Positions 8,352-16,826 of a stretch of DNA of 64,000 bases are shown here, one piece after another; position 1 is the first letter of the stretch; each line of letters starts with the position of its first letter. This DNA is from Brevundimonas sp. A19_0. GTDB lineage: Bacteria > Pseudomonadota > Alphaproteobacteria > Caulobacterales > Caulobacteraceae. The notes beneath the pieces are model-generated. The model was not told the DNA's origin, ran no database searches, and saw nothing but the letters and a program-made list of their open reading frames with translations. Both the position numbers and the translations under genes were made by a program. The stretch lies in the NCBI RefSeq assembly GCF_017744255.1, contig NZ_JAGHQP010000004.1:114010-178009 (forward strand), written 5' to 3'.

Positions 8352-9619
8352 TCAGGGTCTCCGGGAACGTCGAGGCCAAGGGTGCCGGTCAGCACCGCCT
8401 CGGACAGGTCGGTCATCTTCATCTGGCAGCCATGCAGGCGGGCGCGGCTGAGGTCTGCGCGAGCGAGCCGGGCGCTTCTGAGATCGGCCCCCGACAGGTC
8501 GGCGCCTCTCAGTGTCGCCCCGGTCAGGTCGACCGGCAGCAGCCGTTCGGCCGACAAGAGCAACGGTCCCAGCTGGGCCTGGCGCAGGTCCGCCCCGTTC
8601 AGCCGAGCCCCGGCCAGGCGGGCCCCCCGAAGGTCGGCGCCGCGCAGGCGGCAGGCCCTGAGGTCGGCATTCTCGAGATGGGCGCCCTGCATCTGCACCC
8701 CCTCCATGTCGAGGCCGTAGAAGATGGCCCCCCGCGCCGACAGGGCGGTCAGATTCAGCCCCCGGATCGAGTGCAGCGAGCGCAGGTCGACGCTGTCAAA
8801 GACGGACGGCTTGCCCTCGGCCCCGCCGGTCTCGCACCAGACCGCGTGGTCGCGCAGCATTTCGGCGGCCGGCAGGCGCGACACGGGGTCGCCCGAGGAC
8901 CGGTCATCGGTCAGGGCGCCGTCCATCTGTGCGCCGTCCGTCCGCCAGGAGAGGGATTTCACGCCAACGAGCACCGCGTCACGGAGGTCCGCGCCCGACA
9001 GGTCGGCACCCGAAAGGTCTGCCCCCGCCAGATCGGCGCCCTTGAAGCTGGCCTGTTTGAGGTTGGCCCGGACCAGCTTGCAGTCCTTCATCACCGCATC
9101 CGTGAAGTCCGCCGCCACCGCCACCACGCCGGTCAGGCGCGAGCGCTCCAGATTGGCGCCGGCCAGACAGGCCCCGGCCGCCTGGGTCGCGTGACGGGCC
9201 CGCGCCTCGATCACCCGGAAGCCCATCCGCGCGTCGGCGGCGGCAATGGTCCCTTCGCGCAGGTCGGCCTCGAACAGGTCCGCGCCTGTCAGGTCCGCAC
9301 CGCGCAGGCAGGCGCCGCGCAGGTCGGCCCGCCGCAGCGAGGCCTCGCACAGGGCCGCATCCTGCATGTCGCAGCCAAAGAAGGTGGCATTGTCCAGCCG
9401 CGCCCCGCTGAGGTCACAGCCGTTCAGATCGGCCGCGGAAAAATCGGCATCGGCCAGATTGCGTCCGGCCAGCGTCAGCCCGCTGAGGTCCATCCAGGCG
9501 AACACCGCCCGCGCGCCGCCCGGCCGGGCCTGCCACAGGCGATCGTGGCGGGCGCAGATCGCGTCCACCTCGTTCTGGGTCAGTCGTCGCCGCGCGACAG
9601 GTTGGGCAGCCTGGGCCAT
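8348..9619 (-). CDS. Pentapeptide-repeat protein (first of tandem pair)
   Basis: From the ATG at 9619 the product is 423 residues. An in-frame TTG at 9637 would add six residues (MWQRGG), and neither start has an ideal ribosome-binding site. A predicted helical N-terminus (LTQNEVDAICARHDRLW) leads into ADLxG repeats: ADLRGACLRGADLTGADL in the first block and ADLRACRLRGADLRGARL in the second. The two blocks are interrupted by a conserved non-repeat segment containing AEMLRDHAVWCETGG. It overlaps its downstream paralogue (ATGA). The function is unknown; a structural or interaction role is typical of the fold. Confidence 0.9.
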   Translation of the reverse strand: MAQAAQPVARRRLTQNEVDAICARHDRLWQARPGGARAVFAWMDLSGLTLAGRNLADADFSAADLNGCDLSGARLDNATFFGCDMQDAALCEASLRRADLRGACLRGADLTGADLFEADLREGTIAAADARMGFRVIEARARHATQAAGACLAGANLERSRLTGVVAVAADFTDAVMKDCKLVRANLKQASFKGADLAGADLSGADLSGADLRDAVLVGVKSLSWRTDGAQMDGALTDDRSSGDPVSRLPAAEMLRDHAVWCETGGAEGKPSVFDSVDLRSLHSIRGLNLTALSARGAIFYGLDMEGVQMQGAHLENADLRACRLRGADLRGARLAGARLNGADLRQAQLGPLLLSAERLLPVDLTGATLRGADLSGADLRSARLARADLSRARLHGCQMKMTDLSEAVLTGTLGLDVPGDPE

Positions 9620-9666
9620 TCCCCCACGCTGCCACAATCACGCTTAAGGAAGGTTTGCGACCGGCC

Positions 9667-10296
9667 TCAGCCCTTCAGCAGGCCCTGATCCTTCAGGCTG
9701 TCGGCCAGTTCGCCGGGCGACACCCACAGGCGGGTATAGCCGGCCTCGCCCAGCCGGGTCAGTTCGCCGACCAGATCGGCGCGCGGCGAGGCGGTGAAGC
9801 GGGCGTCGAATCCCTCGCCCGTCTCGCTCACCCGGACCATGGGGCGGCCGGTCTCGAGACGGTGCAGGAAGCCTTCGCACAGGGCCAGGGCCTCATCGGC
9901 CATCAGGCCGGTCTCAACCTCCAGCCCCGCCTGGCGCAGCCGTTCGGTGCCGCGCCCGGAGGCGAACGGCGAGGGGTCGAGCGCGGCGATCACCACCCGC
10001 CCCACCCCGGCCTCGGCCAGGAAGTGGGCGCACGACTTGCGGCCCGACGACCGCGCCCCGCAGGGCTCCAGCGTCACATAGGCGGTGGCGCCCTTCGCCT
10101 GTTCGCCGGCGGCCGGGATGGCCTGTTCCTCGGCATGGGGGCGGCCGCCCGGGGCCGTGGCGGCCTCGGCGATCACTTCACCGTCCTTCACCAACACACA
10201 GCCGACGGCCGGATTGGGCCAGGTCTCGCCCATGCGCTCCCGGGCCAGCTCGATGGCGCGGGCCATGTGGCGGGCGTCGTCGGTTCCCGCGCTCAT
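9667..10296 (-). CDS. ribD: RibD-type pyrimidine deaminase with internally deleted reductase domain
   Basis: The 209 residues contain a complete riboflavin-pathway deaminase domain (residues 1-150): PNPAVGCVLV, zinc/catalytic PHAEEQAI (His54, Glu56), and LEPCG...KSC with Cys79 and Cys89, one residue more than the common spacing. It would deaminate the pyrimidine released by GTP cyclohydrolase II. Full RibD continues with a reductase of about 200 residues. Here only about 60 residues follow, ending YTRLWVSPGELADSLKDQGL, which resembles the extreme C-terminus of the reductase. The reductase core therefore appears deleted, and that step would need another protein. The ATG overlaps the gpmA stop (ATGA). 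Confidence 0.8.
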   Translation of the reverse strand: MSAGTDDARHMARAIELARERMGETWPNPAVGCVLVKDGEVIAEAATAPGGRPHAEEQAIPAAGEQAKGATAYVTLEPCGARSSGRKSCAHFLAEAGVGRVVIAALDPSPFASGRGTERLRQAGLEVETGLMADEALALCEGFLHRLETGRPMVRVSETGEGFDARFTASPRADLVGELTRLGEAGYTRLWVSPGELADSLKDQGLLKG

Positions 10297-11018
10297 GCGC
10301 CGGCCTCCGGCAACGGCGGCAGGTCTGCCGCCCGGCCGGTGTCCAGATAGCGGGCGGCCACGGGCCTCAGATCGCCATCGAGGTCGATCTCCAGCGGATT
10401 GCCGGTCGGGATTTCCACGCCGACGATCTTGTCGTCCGGCACGGCGAACAGGTGTTTGACGATGGCCCGCAGTGAGTTGCCGTGGGCGGTGATCAGCACA
10501 TCCCCGCCCGCCTTCAGCCTCGGCGCGATCTCGGCATTCCAGTAGGGCAGCACCCGGTCGAGCGTGGTCTTGAGGCTCTCGGTGTCGGGAATCTCCTGCC
10601 CGTCATAGAGGGGGTCCCCGGCGAAGCTGTGCGGGTGGTCGGCCTCCATGGGCGGCGGCGGCACATCATAGCTGCGCCGCCAGATGCGCACCTGGTCCTC
10701 GCCGTGCTTCTGGGCCGTCTCGGCCTTGTTGAGGCCGGTCAGGCCCCCGTAGTGCCGCTCGTTCAGCCGCCAGTCGCGGATGATCGGCACATCCTTCAGG
10801 CCCGCAGCCGTCAGCGCCAGATCGCCGGTGCGCCGCGCGCGCTTGAGCACCGAGGTGAACATCACGGCGGGGGTAAAGCCGGCGTCCGCGATCAGCGAGC
10901 CGCCCTTCCGCGCCTCGGCCTCGCCCTGGTCGGTCAGGTCGACATCGACCCAGCCGGTGAAGCGATTCTCGAGGTTCCACTGGCTTTGGCCGTGACGCAG
11001 GAGGACGAGGCGGGGCAT
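10293..11018 (-). CDS. gpmA: 2,3-bisphosphoglycerate-dependent phosphoglycerate mutase
   Basis: This 241-residue histidine-phosphatase-superfamily glycolytic enzyme interconverts 3- and 2-phosphoglycerate. The phosphoacceptor His lies in LVLLRHGQSQWNLENRFTGW, the catalytic block LNERHYGGLTGLNKAETA is intact, and the second His is in ITAHGNSLRAIVKHL. The C-terminal IPTGNPLEIDLDGDLRP matches dPGM family members. It is the first gene of a two-gene unit with ribD and is divergent from the phosphohexomutase gene across about 150 bases. Confidence 0.97.
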   Translation of the reverse strand: MPRLVLLRHGQSQWNLENRFTGWVDVDLTDQGEAEARKGGSLIADAGFTPAVMFTSVLKRARRTGDLALTAAGLKDVPIIRDWRLNERHYGGLTGLNKAETAQKHGEDQVRIWRRSYDVPPPPMEADHPHSFAGDPLYDGQEIPDTESLKTTLDRVLPYWNAEIAPRLKAGGDVLITAHGNSLRAIVKHLFAVPDDKIVGVEIPTGNPLEIDLDGDLRPVAARYLDTGRAADLPPLPEAGA

Positions 11019-11167
11019 GCAGATCTCCGGATGACAGGGGTTTTCGCCTAGGCCCCCCTCGGACAGGGGTCAAGCCGGGCGGTGGGCCGGGGCGTCCTGC
11101 GGGATTTGATAGGGCTGTCGCTTTCCTCCTATAGCGATCCGCTGTTTTCCGCTCCGGGAGGTACCTG

Positions 11168-12616
11168 ATGACCGGCCTGATCGCGCCGACCGGCTTTCGC
11201 GAATATGACGCCCGCTGGGTGCTGGAGACCGACCTCGACCTCGAGGGTGTCGAGACACTGGGGCTGGCGCTGGCGACCCTGCTGTACGAGCTGGACAGCC
11301 CGCGCCTCGTCACCGGCCATGACTACCGCAGCTATTCGGAGGACGTGAAGGCGGCCCTGATCCGGGGTCTGGTCGCCGGCGGGGCCGAGGTTCACGACAT
11401 CGGCCTCTGCCTGACCCCCATGGCCTATTTCGCCCGCGAGGCCCTGGGCGTGCCGGGCGTCGCCATGGTCACCGCCAGCCATAACGAGAACGGCTGGACC
11501 GGGGTCAAGATGGGCGCCCGCCCGCCCTTCACCTTCGGCCCGGAGGAAATGGCGCGGCTCAAGGCCCTGGCGCTGGAAGGCGGACGGATCGAGCGCCCGG
11601 GCGGGCGCCGGATCCCGGTCGAGGGCTTTGCCGACCGATATCTGTCAGAGGTCGCCTCCGGGCCGAAACTCTCCCGGCCGATCCGGGTCGTGGCCGCCTG
11701 CGGCAACGGCACGGCCGGCGCCTTCGTCCCCGAGGCCCTGCGCCGCATGGGGGCCGAGGTGATTGAGATGGACACCGATCTCGACTGGACCTTCCCGCGC
11801 TATAATCCGAACCCGGAGGATCGCATCATGCTGGCCGCCATGGCCGAAAAGGTGCGCGAGACCGGGGCCGACCTGGCGCTCGGCTTTGACGGCGACGGCG
11901 ACCGCTGCGGCGTGGTCGATGACCGGGGCCACGAAATCTTCGCCGACCGCATGGGCCTCATGCTGGCGCGCGATCTGGTCGCCGACCATCCCGGCGCGAC
12001 CTTTGTCGTCGATGTGAAGTCGACCGGCCTTTATCGCACCGACCCTGCGCTGGCGGCCGCCGGCGCCCGGGTCATCTATGGCATGACCGGCCACAGCCAC
12101 ATGAAGCGGGCCGTGGCCGCCGAAGGGGCGCTGGTCGGCTTCGAAAAGTCGGGCCACGTCTTTTTCGCCCCGCCGCTCGGCCGCGGTTATGACGACGCGC
12201 TCGTCTTTGCGCGCGAAATCCTGCGCCTGCTGGATCGGGCGGGCGGGCGTCGCCTGTCGGAACTGGAAGCCGACCTGCCAGCCGCCTTCACCTCCCTGAC
12301 CATGAATGCCCATTGTCCGGATACGGAGAAATATGCGGTGGTCGAGCGCATTGCCGGGGAATATCGGGCCCTCGCGGTCGACGGTGGCACCGTGCTGGGC
12401 CGGGCCATTCTGGACCTGAATACGGTCAACGGTATTCGCGTCGAGCTGGAGGGCGGGGCCTGGCTGCTGGTCCGGGCCTCGTCCAACAAGCCGGAGCTGG
12501 TGGTCGTGGTCGAAAGCCTCGATTCGGCCGACGACATGCGGGCCCTTTTCCATGGCGAGGTCAAACCCCGGCTGGCCGCCCATTCCGAGGTCGGCGGCTG
12601 GAATCAGGAAGTTTGA
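11168..12616 (+). CDS. Phosphomannomutase/phosphoglucomutase
   Basis: This 482-residue alpha-D-phosphohexomutase starts at an ATG preceded by GGGAGG. Catalytic landmarks are TASHNENGWTGVKMG (phosphoserine loop), the metal-binding DGDGDRCG, and the sugar-binding FEKSGHVFF; VRASSNKPELVVVVES is the phosphate-binding C-terminal loop. It interconverts hexose 6-phosphate and hexose 1-phosphate for nucleotide-sugar synthesis. The RASSNKPE loop and FEKSGH replace the GlmM-type RKSGTEK and GEQSGH, so this is a separate paralogue of glmM at 15275. Mannose versus glucose preference cannot be read from sequence. Confidence 0.9.
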   Translation: MTGLIAPTGFREYDARWVLETDLDLEGVETLGLALATLLYELDSPRLVTGHDYRSYSEDVKAALIRGLVAGGAEVHDIGLCLTPMAYFAREALGVPGVAMVTASHNENGWTGVKMGARPPFTFGPEEMARLKALALEGGRIERPGGRRIPVEGFADRYLSEVASGPKLSRPIRVVAACGNGTAGAFVPEALRRMGAEVIEMDTDLDWTFPRYNPNPEDRIMLAAMAEKVRETGADLALGFDGDGDRCGVVDDRGHEIFADRMGLMLARDLVADHPGATFVVDVKSTGLYRTDPALAAAGARVIYGMTGHSHMKRAVAAEGALVGFEKSGHVFFAPPLGRGYDDALVFAREILRLLDRAGGRRLSELEADLPAAFTSLTMNAHCPDTEKYAVVERIAGEYRALAVDGGTVLGRAILDLNTVNGIRVELEGGAWLLVRASSNKPELVVVVESLDSADDMRALFHGEVKPRLAAHSEVGGWNQEV

Positions 12617-12661
12617 CCGCATCCGCCAGACGGTCCATTAGGCCCGCGAGCGGGGGGACGG

Positions 12662-13993
12662 GTGAGCCAGAACAGCGACCAGATCGTCATCGTGGGCGGC
12701 GGATTCTCCGGGGCCATGGCCGCCGCGCGTCTGGCGGAGCGGGGACTACCCTCGACCGTCATCGATGCCGGGGGCGATTTTGGTCGGGGCGTCGCCTATT
12801 CCACCCCCTTTGACGGCCATCTGCTGAATGTGCGCTCCAACCGGATGAGCGCAGTTGAGAGGCGGCCCGACGACTTCGCCGACTGGCTGGCCCGCCACCA
12901 CCCGGACCGCGCCGACCCGGAGGGTTTCGCCCCGCGCCGCCTGTTCGGCCTCTATGTCCAGAACCGGCTTGCGGCGGTCGAGGCCGCCCGTCCCGGCTTC
13001 ATCACCCGGACCACAGGCCGGGTCAGCGCCATCGACGGCACCACGGTCGAGCTGGACGACGGCCGCCGCATCGCCGGTCGGGCGGTCGTGCTCGCCACCG
13101 GCAACCCCGCGCCCCGCACCGCCTCCGGCTCGGGCGGGCGGGTGATCGGCGACCCCTGGGCGCCCGGCGCGCTCGACGGTATCGGCGGCGAGGATCGCCT
13201 CATCATCATCGGCACCGGACTGACCATGGTCGACATGGCCGTCTGGCTGAAGGCACGGGGCTGGCGGGGCACGCTGCTCGCCCTGTCCCGGCGGGGCCTC
13301 AGGCCGCGCGCCCATGCGGACCAGCCCGAGACCCCGGCGGCTGTCAGTTCAGACGTGATGCGCGGTCCGGCATCCCGCCGCCTGGCCGCCGCCCGCCGCG
13401 TCACACGCGACGGCGACTGGCGCCCGCTGATGGAGGGCCTGCGCCCCCGCACCGGCGCTCTCTGGCAGGCGGCGGACCTCAAGACCCGCGCCCGCTGGGT
13501 GCGCCATCTTCGACCCTTCTGGGACGTGCATCGCCACCGGATCGCGCCCGCCATCGCTGCGGACATTCAGGCGCTGGCCGACGACGGCCGTCTGACGATC
13601 GTCGCCGGCCGGGTGGTGTCGGTCGATGCCACCGACCAGAGCGTCACCCTCGACTGGCGACCCAAGGGCCGGGCGGGGGTCGAGGCGACCGCCGCCGACT
13701 GGCTGATCGACTGCACCGGCCCGGGGCACAGCCCCGCCCGCGATCCGCTGACCGCCCCCCTGATCGCTGCCGGCCGGGCCCGCCTCGACCCGCTCGGCCT
13801 CGGCCTGGACCTCGACGACCGGGGCCGGGTCCGGACCGCCGACGGAACCCCCGACCCCGCCCTGTTCGTTCTGGGACCACCCGCCCGCGCGACCTTCTGG
13901 GAAACGATTGCCGTTCCCGACATTCGCAAGCGGATCGAGGATCTGGTCGAGACCCTGGCCCAGACCCTGGCCGAGCAAGGAGCATCTGCATGA
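12662..13993 (+). CDS. FAD/NAD(P)-binding flavoprotein (NAD-binding-9/HcbE-like)
   Basis: The 443-residue protein begins at a GTG with a purine-rich GGGGGGA upstream. IVIVGGGFSGAMAAARLAERG is the FAD-binding Rossmann fingerprint, LIIIGTGLTMVDMAVWL a second dinucleotide-binding motif, and LLNVRSNRMSA plus FAPRRLFGLYV are typical of the FAD-NAD(P)-binding PF13454-like group. WLIDCTGPG and LFVLGPPAR complete the flavoprotein pattern. The natural substrate is unknown. The stop overlaps the start of the PLP-dependent sulfur enzyme (ATGA), so the two are translationally coupled and may act in a common redox or sulfur reaction; that link is inference. Confidence 0.8.
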   Translation: MSQNSDQIVIVGGGFSGAMAAARLAERGLPSTVIDAGGDFGRGVAYSTPFDGHLLNVRSNRMSAVERRPDDFADWLARHHPDRADPEGFAPRRLFGLYVQNRLAAVEAARPGFITRTTGRVSAIDGTTVELDDGRRIAGRAVVLATGNPAPRTASGSGGRVIGDPWAPGALDGIGGEDRLIIIGTGLTMVDMAVWLKARGWRGTLLALSRRGLRPRAHADQPETPAAVSSDVMRGPASRRLAAARRVTRDGDWRPLMEGLRPRTGALWQAADLKTRARWVRHLRPFWDVHRHRIAPAIAADIQALADDGRLTIVAGRVVSVDATDQSVTLDWRPKGRAGVEATAADWLIDCTGPGHSPARDPLTAPLIAAGRARLDPLGLGLDLDDRGRVRTADGTPDPALFVLGPPARATFWETIAVPDIRKRIEDLVETLAQTLAEQGASA

Positions 13994-15270
13994 GCCATCA
14001 CAAGTCCCGCACCCTGGCTGGCCGCGACCTGGCCCCTGAAACCCTGATGATGGGCTTTGGCTACGATCCCGCCTTGTCGGAGGGGGCGATCAAGGCCCCG
14101 CTGTTCCAGGCCTCCACCTTCGTCTTTCGCTCGGCCGAGGACGGCAAGCGCTTCTTTGAGGTCGCCTATGGCCTGCGCGAAAAGGAACCCGACGAGGCCC
14201 TGGGCCTGATCTATTCGCGCATCAACAACCCCAATCTGGAAATCCTCGAGGACCGTCTGGCGGTCTGGGACAAGGCGGATCGCGCCCTGGTCTTCTCGAG
14301 CGGAATGGCGGCCATCTCGACGGCCATGCTGGCCCTGACCCGCCCCGGTGACACCGTCCTCTATGCGGCCCCGGCCTATGGGGGCACCGAATATCTGTTC
14401 GACCGCATCCTGCCCCGCTACGGCGTCAAGGTGGCCCAGGTGCTGGCCACCGAGGGCACCGAGGCCCTGCGCAAGGCCATTCGGGACACGGCCGCAAAGG
14501 CCGCCGAAGGCGGCGGGCGTCTGGCGGTCGTCTATCTGGAAACCCCGTCCAATCCGACCAATCAGGTGGTGGACATCGCCGCCGCCGTGGCCGAGGTGCA
14601 GGGCCTCGATCAGGCCGAGCGGGCGGTGGTGGCGGTCGACAACACCTTCCTCGGCCCCCTGTGGCAGCGCCCGCTGGAGCTCGGCGCCGACCTGTCGCTC
14701 TATTCGCTGACCAAATACGTCGGGGGTCACTCCGACCTGATCGCCGGGGGCTGTCTCGGCACGGCCGAGGTCATGGCACGGATCGCCGAGATGCGCACCA
14801 TCTGCGGCACCGCGACCGACCCGCACACCGCCTGGCTGCTCAGCCGCAGCCTGGAAACCCTGCACCTGCGGATGGAACGCTCGCAGGACAACGCCCGGGT
14901 GCTCAGCGAGCGCCTGCGCGCCCACGACAAGGTCACCGATGTGCTGGTCGCGGGCGGCGGTGCGGGCGAGCAGCGCGCCATCTTCGAGGCCCAGTGTCAG
15001 GGGCCGGGCTCCACCTTCTCGATCCGCGTGCGCGGGGGCGAGGCCGAGGCCTTCCGGGTGCTGAACGCCCTGAAGCTGTTCAAACTGGCCGTCAGCCTCG
15101 GCGGGTCGGAAAGTCTGGCTTCCCACCCGTCCAGCATGACCCACTCCGACTATTCGCGCGAGGCCAAGGCCCGCTGCGGCATCGGCGATGACCTGATCCG
15201 GCTGTCGGTCGGCGTCGAGAACGTCGAGGACCTCTGGACCGATCTGGATCAGGCGCTCTCGGTCATCTGA
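13990..15270 (+). CDS. Cystathionine gamma-synthase/methionine gamma-lyase family PLP enzyme
   Basis: This 426-residue Cys/Met-metabolism PLP enzyme shows YSRINNPNLEILEDRL, the cofactor-ring-stacking region SSGMAAISTAMLAL, AYGGTEYLF, the YLETPSNPTNQVVDI block, VDNTFLGPLWQRPLELGAD, and the Schiff-base lysine in YSLTKYVGGHSDLIAGG. The C-terminal SLGGSESLASHPSSMTHSDY is typical. A longer N-terminal loop (REKEPDEALGLIYSR) marks the subgroup annotated as cystathionine gamma-synthase family. The reaction (gamma-synthase, beta-lyase or methionine gamma-lyase) is not decided by these motifs. The start is coupled to the upstream flavoprotein gene; the stop sits 4 bases from the convergent glmM. Confidence 0.9.
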   Translation: MSHHKSRTLAGRDLAPETLMMGFGYDPALSEGAIKAPLFQASTFVFRSAEDGKRFFEVAYGLREKEPDEALGLIYSRINNPNLEILEDRLAVWDKADRALVFSSGMAAISTAMLALTRPGDTVLYAAPAYGGTEYLFDRILPRYGVKVAQVLATEGTEALRKAIRDTAAKAAEGGGRLAVVYLETPSNPTNQVVDIAAAVAEVQGLDQAERAVVAVDNTFLGPLWQRPLELGADLSLYSLTKYVGGHSDLIAGGCLGTAEVMARIAEMRTICGTATDPHTAWLLSRSLETLHLRMERSQDNARVLSERLRAHDKVTDVLVAGGGAGEQRAIFEAQCQGPGSTFSIRVRGGEAEAFRVLNALKLFKLAVSLGGSESLASHPSSMTHSDYSREAKARCGIGDDLIRLSVGVENVEDLWTDLDQALSVI

Positions 15271-15274
15271 GCGG

Positions 15275-16627
15275 TCAGCCCGCCGCCGCCTTTACCGCCG
15301 CGCAGATGTCCTCGACCACGGACTCGACCAGGGCCTCGTCATCGCCCTCGGCCATGACCCGGATCAGCTTTTCCGTGCCCGACTTGCGCACCAGCACCCG
15401 GCCCTGCCCCTTCAGCCGGGCCTCGCCCCCGGCGATGGCGGCCTTGACGCTGGCGGCCTCCATCGGCTTGCCGGCGGCATAGCGGATATTCGTCAGGATC
15501 TGCGGCACCGGGTCGAACTGGCGTGCCAGCGCGCTCATCGGCCGACCGCTCTTGACCAGTACCGCCAGCACCTGCAGGGCCGAGACCAGGCCGTCGCCGG
15601 TGGTCGCATGGTCGCGCAGGATGATGTGACCCGACTGTTCACCGCCCACATTGAAGCCGCCCTCGCGCATGCGCTCCATCACATAGCGGTCGCCGACCTT
15701 GGTCCGCTCCAGTGTCAGACCGTCGGCCAGCAGCGCCCGCTCAAGACCCAGGTTGGACATGACAGTCGCCACCACACCGCCGCCTGTCAGCAGGCCCTGC
15801 TCCGACCAGTCGCGTGCGACCAGCGCCATGATCTGGTCGCCGTCGACGACCTGTCCCTTCTCGTCGCAGATGATCACCCGGTCGGCGTCGCCATCCAGCG
15901 CAATGCCGATATCGGCCCGGTGCAGGTTGACGGCGGCGCTCAGCGCCTGCGGATGGGTCGAGCCGCAATCCGCATTGATATTCAGGCCGTTGGGCTCGAC
16001 GCCCAGCGGGAACACCTCGGCGCCCAGTTCGTAGAGGGTGGTCGGGGCCACGCGGTAGCCGGCCCCGTTGGCGCAGTCGATGACGATCCTGAGCCCCTTC
16101 AGGCTCAGGGCCTTGGGGAAGGTCGCCTTGGCCACCTCGATATAGCGCGCCTGGCTGTCGTCGATCCGCTTGACCCGCCCCAGCTTGTCCGCGGGCGCCA
16201 GGTCCTCGTCCAGCTCGGCGTCCATCATGGCCTCGATCTTCAGCTCGACCGAGTCCGACAGCTTGTAGCCGTCGGGTCCGAACAGCTTGATGCCATTGTC
16301 CATGAAGGCGTTGTGCGAGGCCGAGATCATCACGCCCAGATCGGCGCGCATCGAGCGGGTCATCATGGCCACGCCCGGCGTCGGCAGGGGGCCGAAGGTG
16401 ATGACATCCATGCCCGCGCTGGCGAAACCCGCCACCAGGGCCGGCTCGATCATATAGCCCGACAGGCGCGTATCCTTGCCGATCACCACCAGATGGCGCC
16501 GGTCATCCTCGGACATGAACAGCCGCCCGGCCGCAAGGCCCACACGCAGCGCCACCTCGGGTGTCATGGGGTGACTGTTGGCCCGGCCCCGGATACCATC
16601 GGTACCGAAATAGCGTCTCTCGGCCAT
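15275..16627 (-). CDS. glmM: Phosphoglucosamine mutase
   Basis: At 450 residues this converts glucosamine 6-phosphate to glucosamine 1-phosphate for UDP-GlcNAc, hence peptidoglycan and [17 protein letters not shown] opens the protein, the active Ser is in [20 protein letters not shown], the metal site is [16 protein letters not shown], the sugar loop is [12 protein letters not shown], and [16 protein letters not shown] is the phosphate-binding end. All are intact. It is divergent from glmS, which makes its substrate, across about 200 bases, so the two could share a control region. Confidence 0.97.
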   Translation of the reverse strand: MAERRYFGTDGIRGRANSHPMTPEVALRVGLAAGRLFMSEDDRRHLVVIGKDTRLSGYMIEPALVAGFASAGMDVITFGPLPTPGVAMMTRSMRADLGVMISASHNAFMDNGIKLFGPDGYKLSDSVELKIEAMMDAELDEDLAPADKLGRVKRIDDSQARYIEVAKATFPKALSLKGLRIVIDCANGAGYRVAPTTLYELGAEVFPLGVEPNGLNINADCGSTHPQALSAAVNLHRADIGIALDGDADRVIICDEKGQVVDGDQIMALVARDWSEQGLLTGGGVVATVMSNLGLERALLADGLTLERTKVGDRYVMERMREGGFNVGGEQSGHIILRDHATTGDGLVSALQVLAVLVKSGRPMSALARQFDPVPQILTNIRYAAGKPMEAASVKAAIAGGEARLKGQGRVLVRKSGTEKLIRVMAEGDDEALVESVVEDICAAVKAAAG

Positions 16628-16826
16628 GGAAATCCTTTCGCCGCTGTCGTCCGTGTGCGTCCCGGTCAGGCACGGAAACCTTGCGAAACCGCAATTTAGG
16701 TGTCACGCCCCGACGTTCTGGCCTAGGGGAGGTGCCGCCTCTCCCGGGCGAAAAACGGCTTAGACCGTCACAGGGGCGTGGGTAAAGCCATGGTTTCCTG
16801 ATGGTCTGTGATGAGGAACTGGACAC
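16628..16826. promoter_or_regulatory. Divergent glmM/glmS intergenic control region
   Basis: This 199-base spacer lies between the starts of two genes in the same pathway. It contains GAGGAAC just upstream of the glmS ATG, a plausible ribosome-binding site. No glmS ribozyme-like structure is recognisable. Promoter elements could not be placed confidently. Confidence 0.4.

Noticed and set aside
8432..9688. Plus-strand frame of about 418 codons over the pentapeptide genes
   Set aside because: The repeat periodicity of ADLxG coding yields open antisense frames; no independent support.
13900..13990. SAM riboswitch ahead of the sulfur-amino-acid PLP gene
   Set aside because: The start overlaps the upstream gene's stop, leaving no leader.
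16628..16826. glmS ribozyme
   Set aside because: No recognisable ribozyme core; the glmS ribozyme is a Gram-positive feature not expected here.
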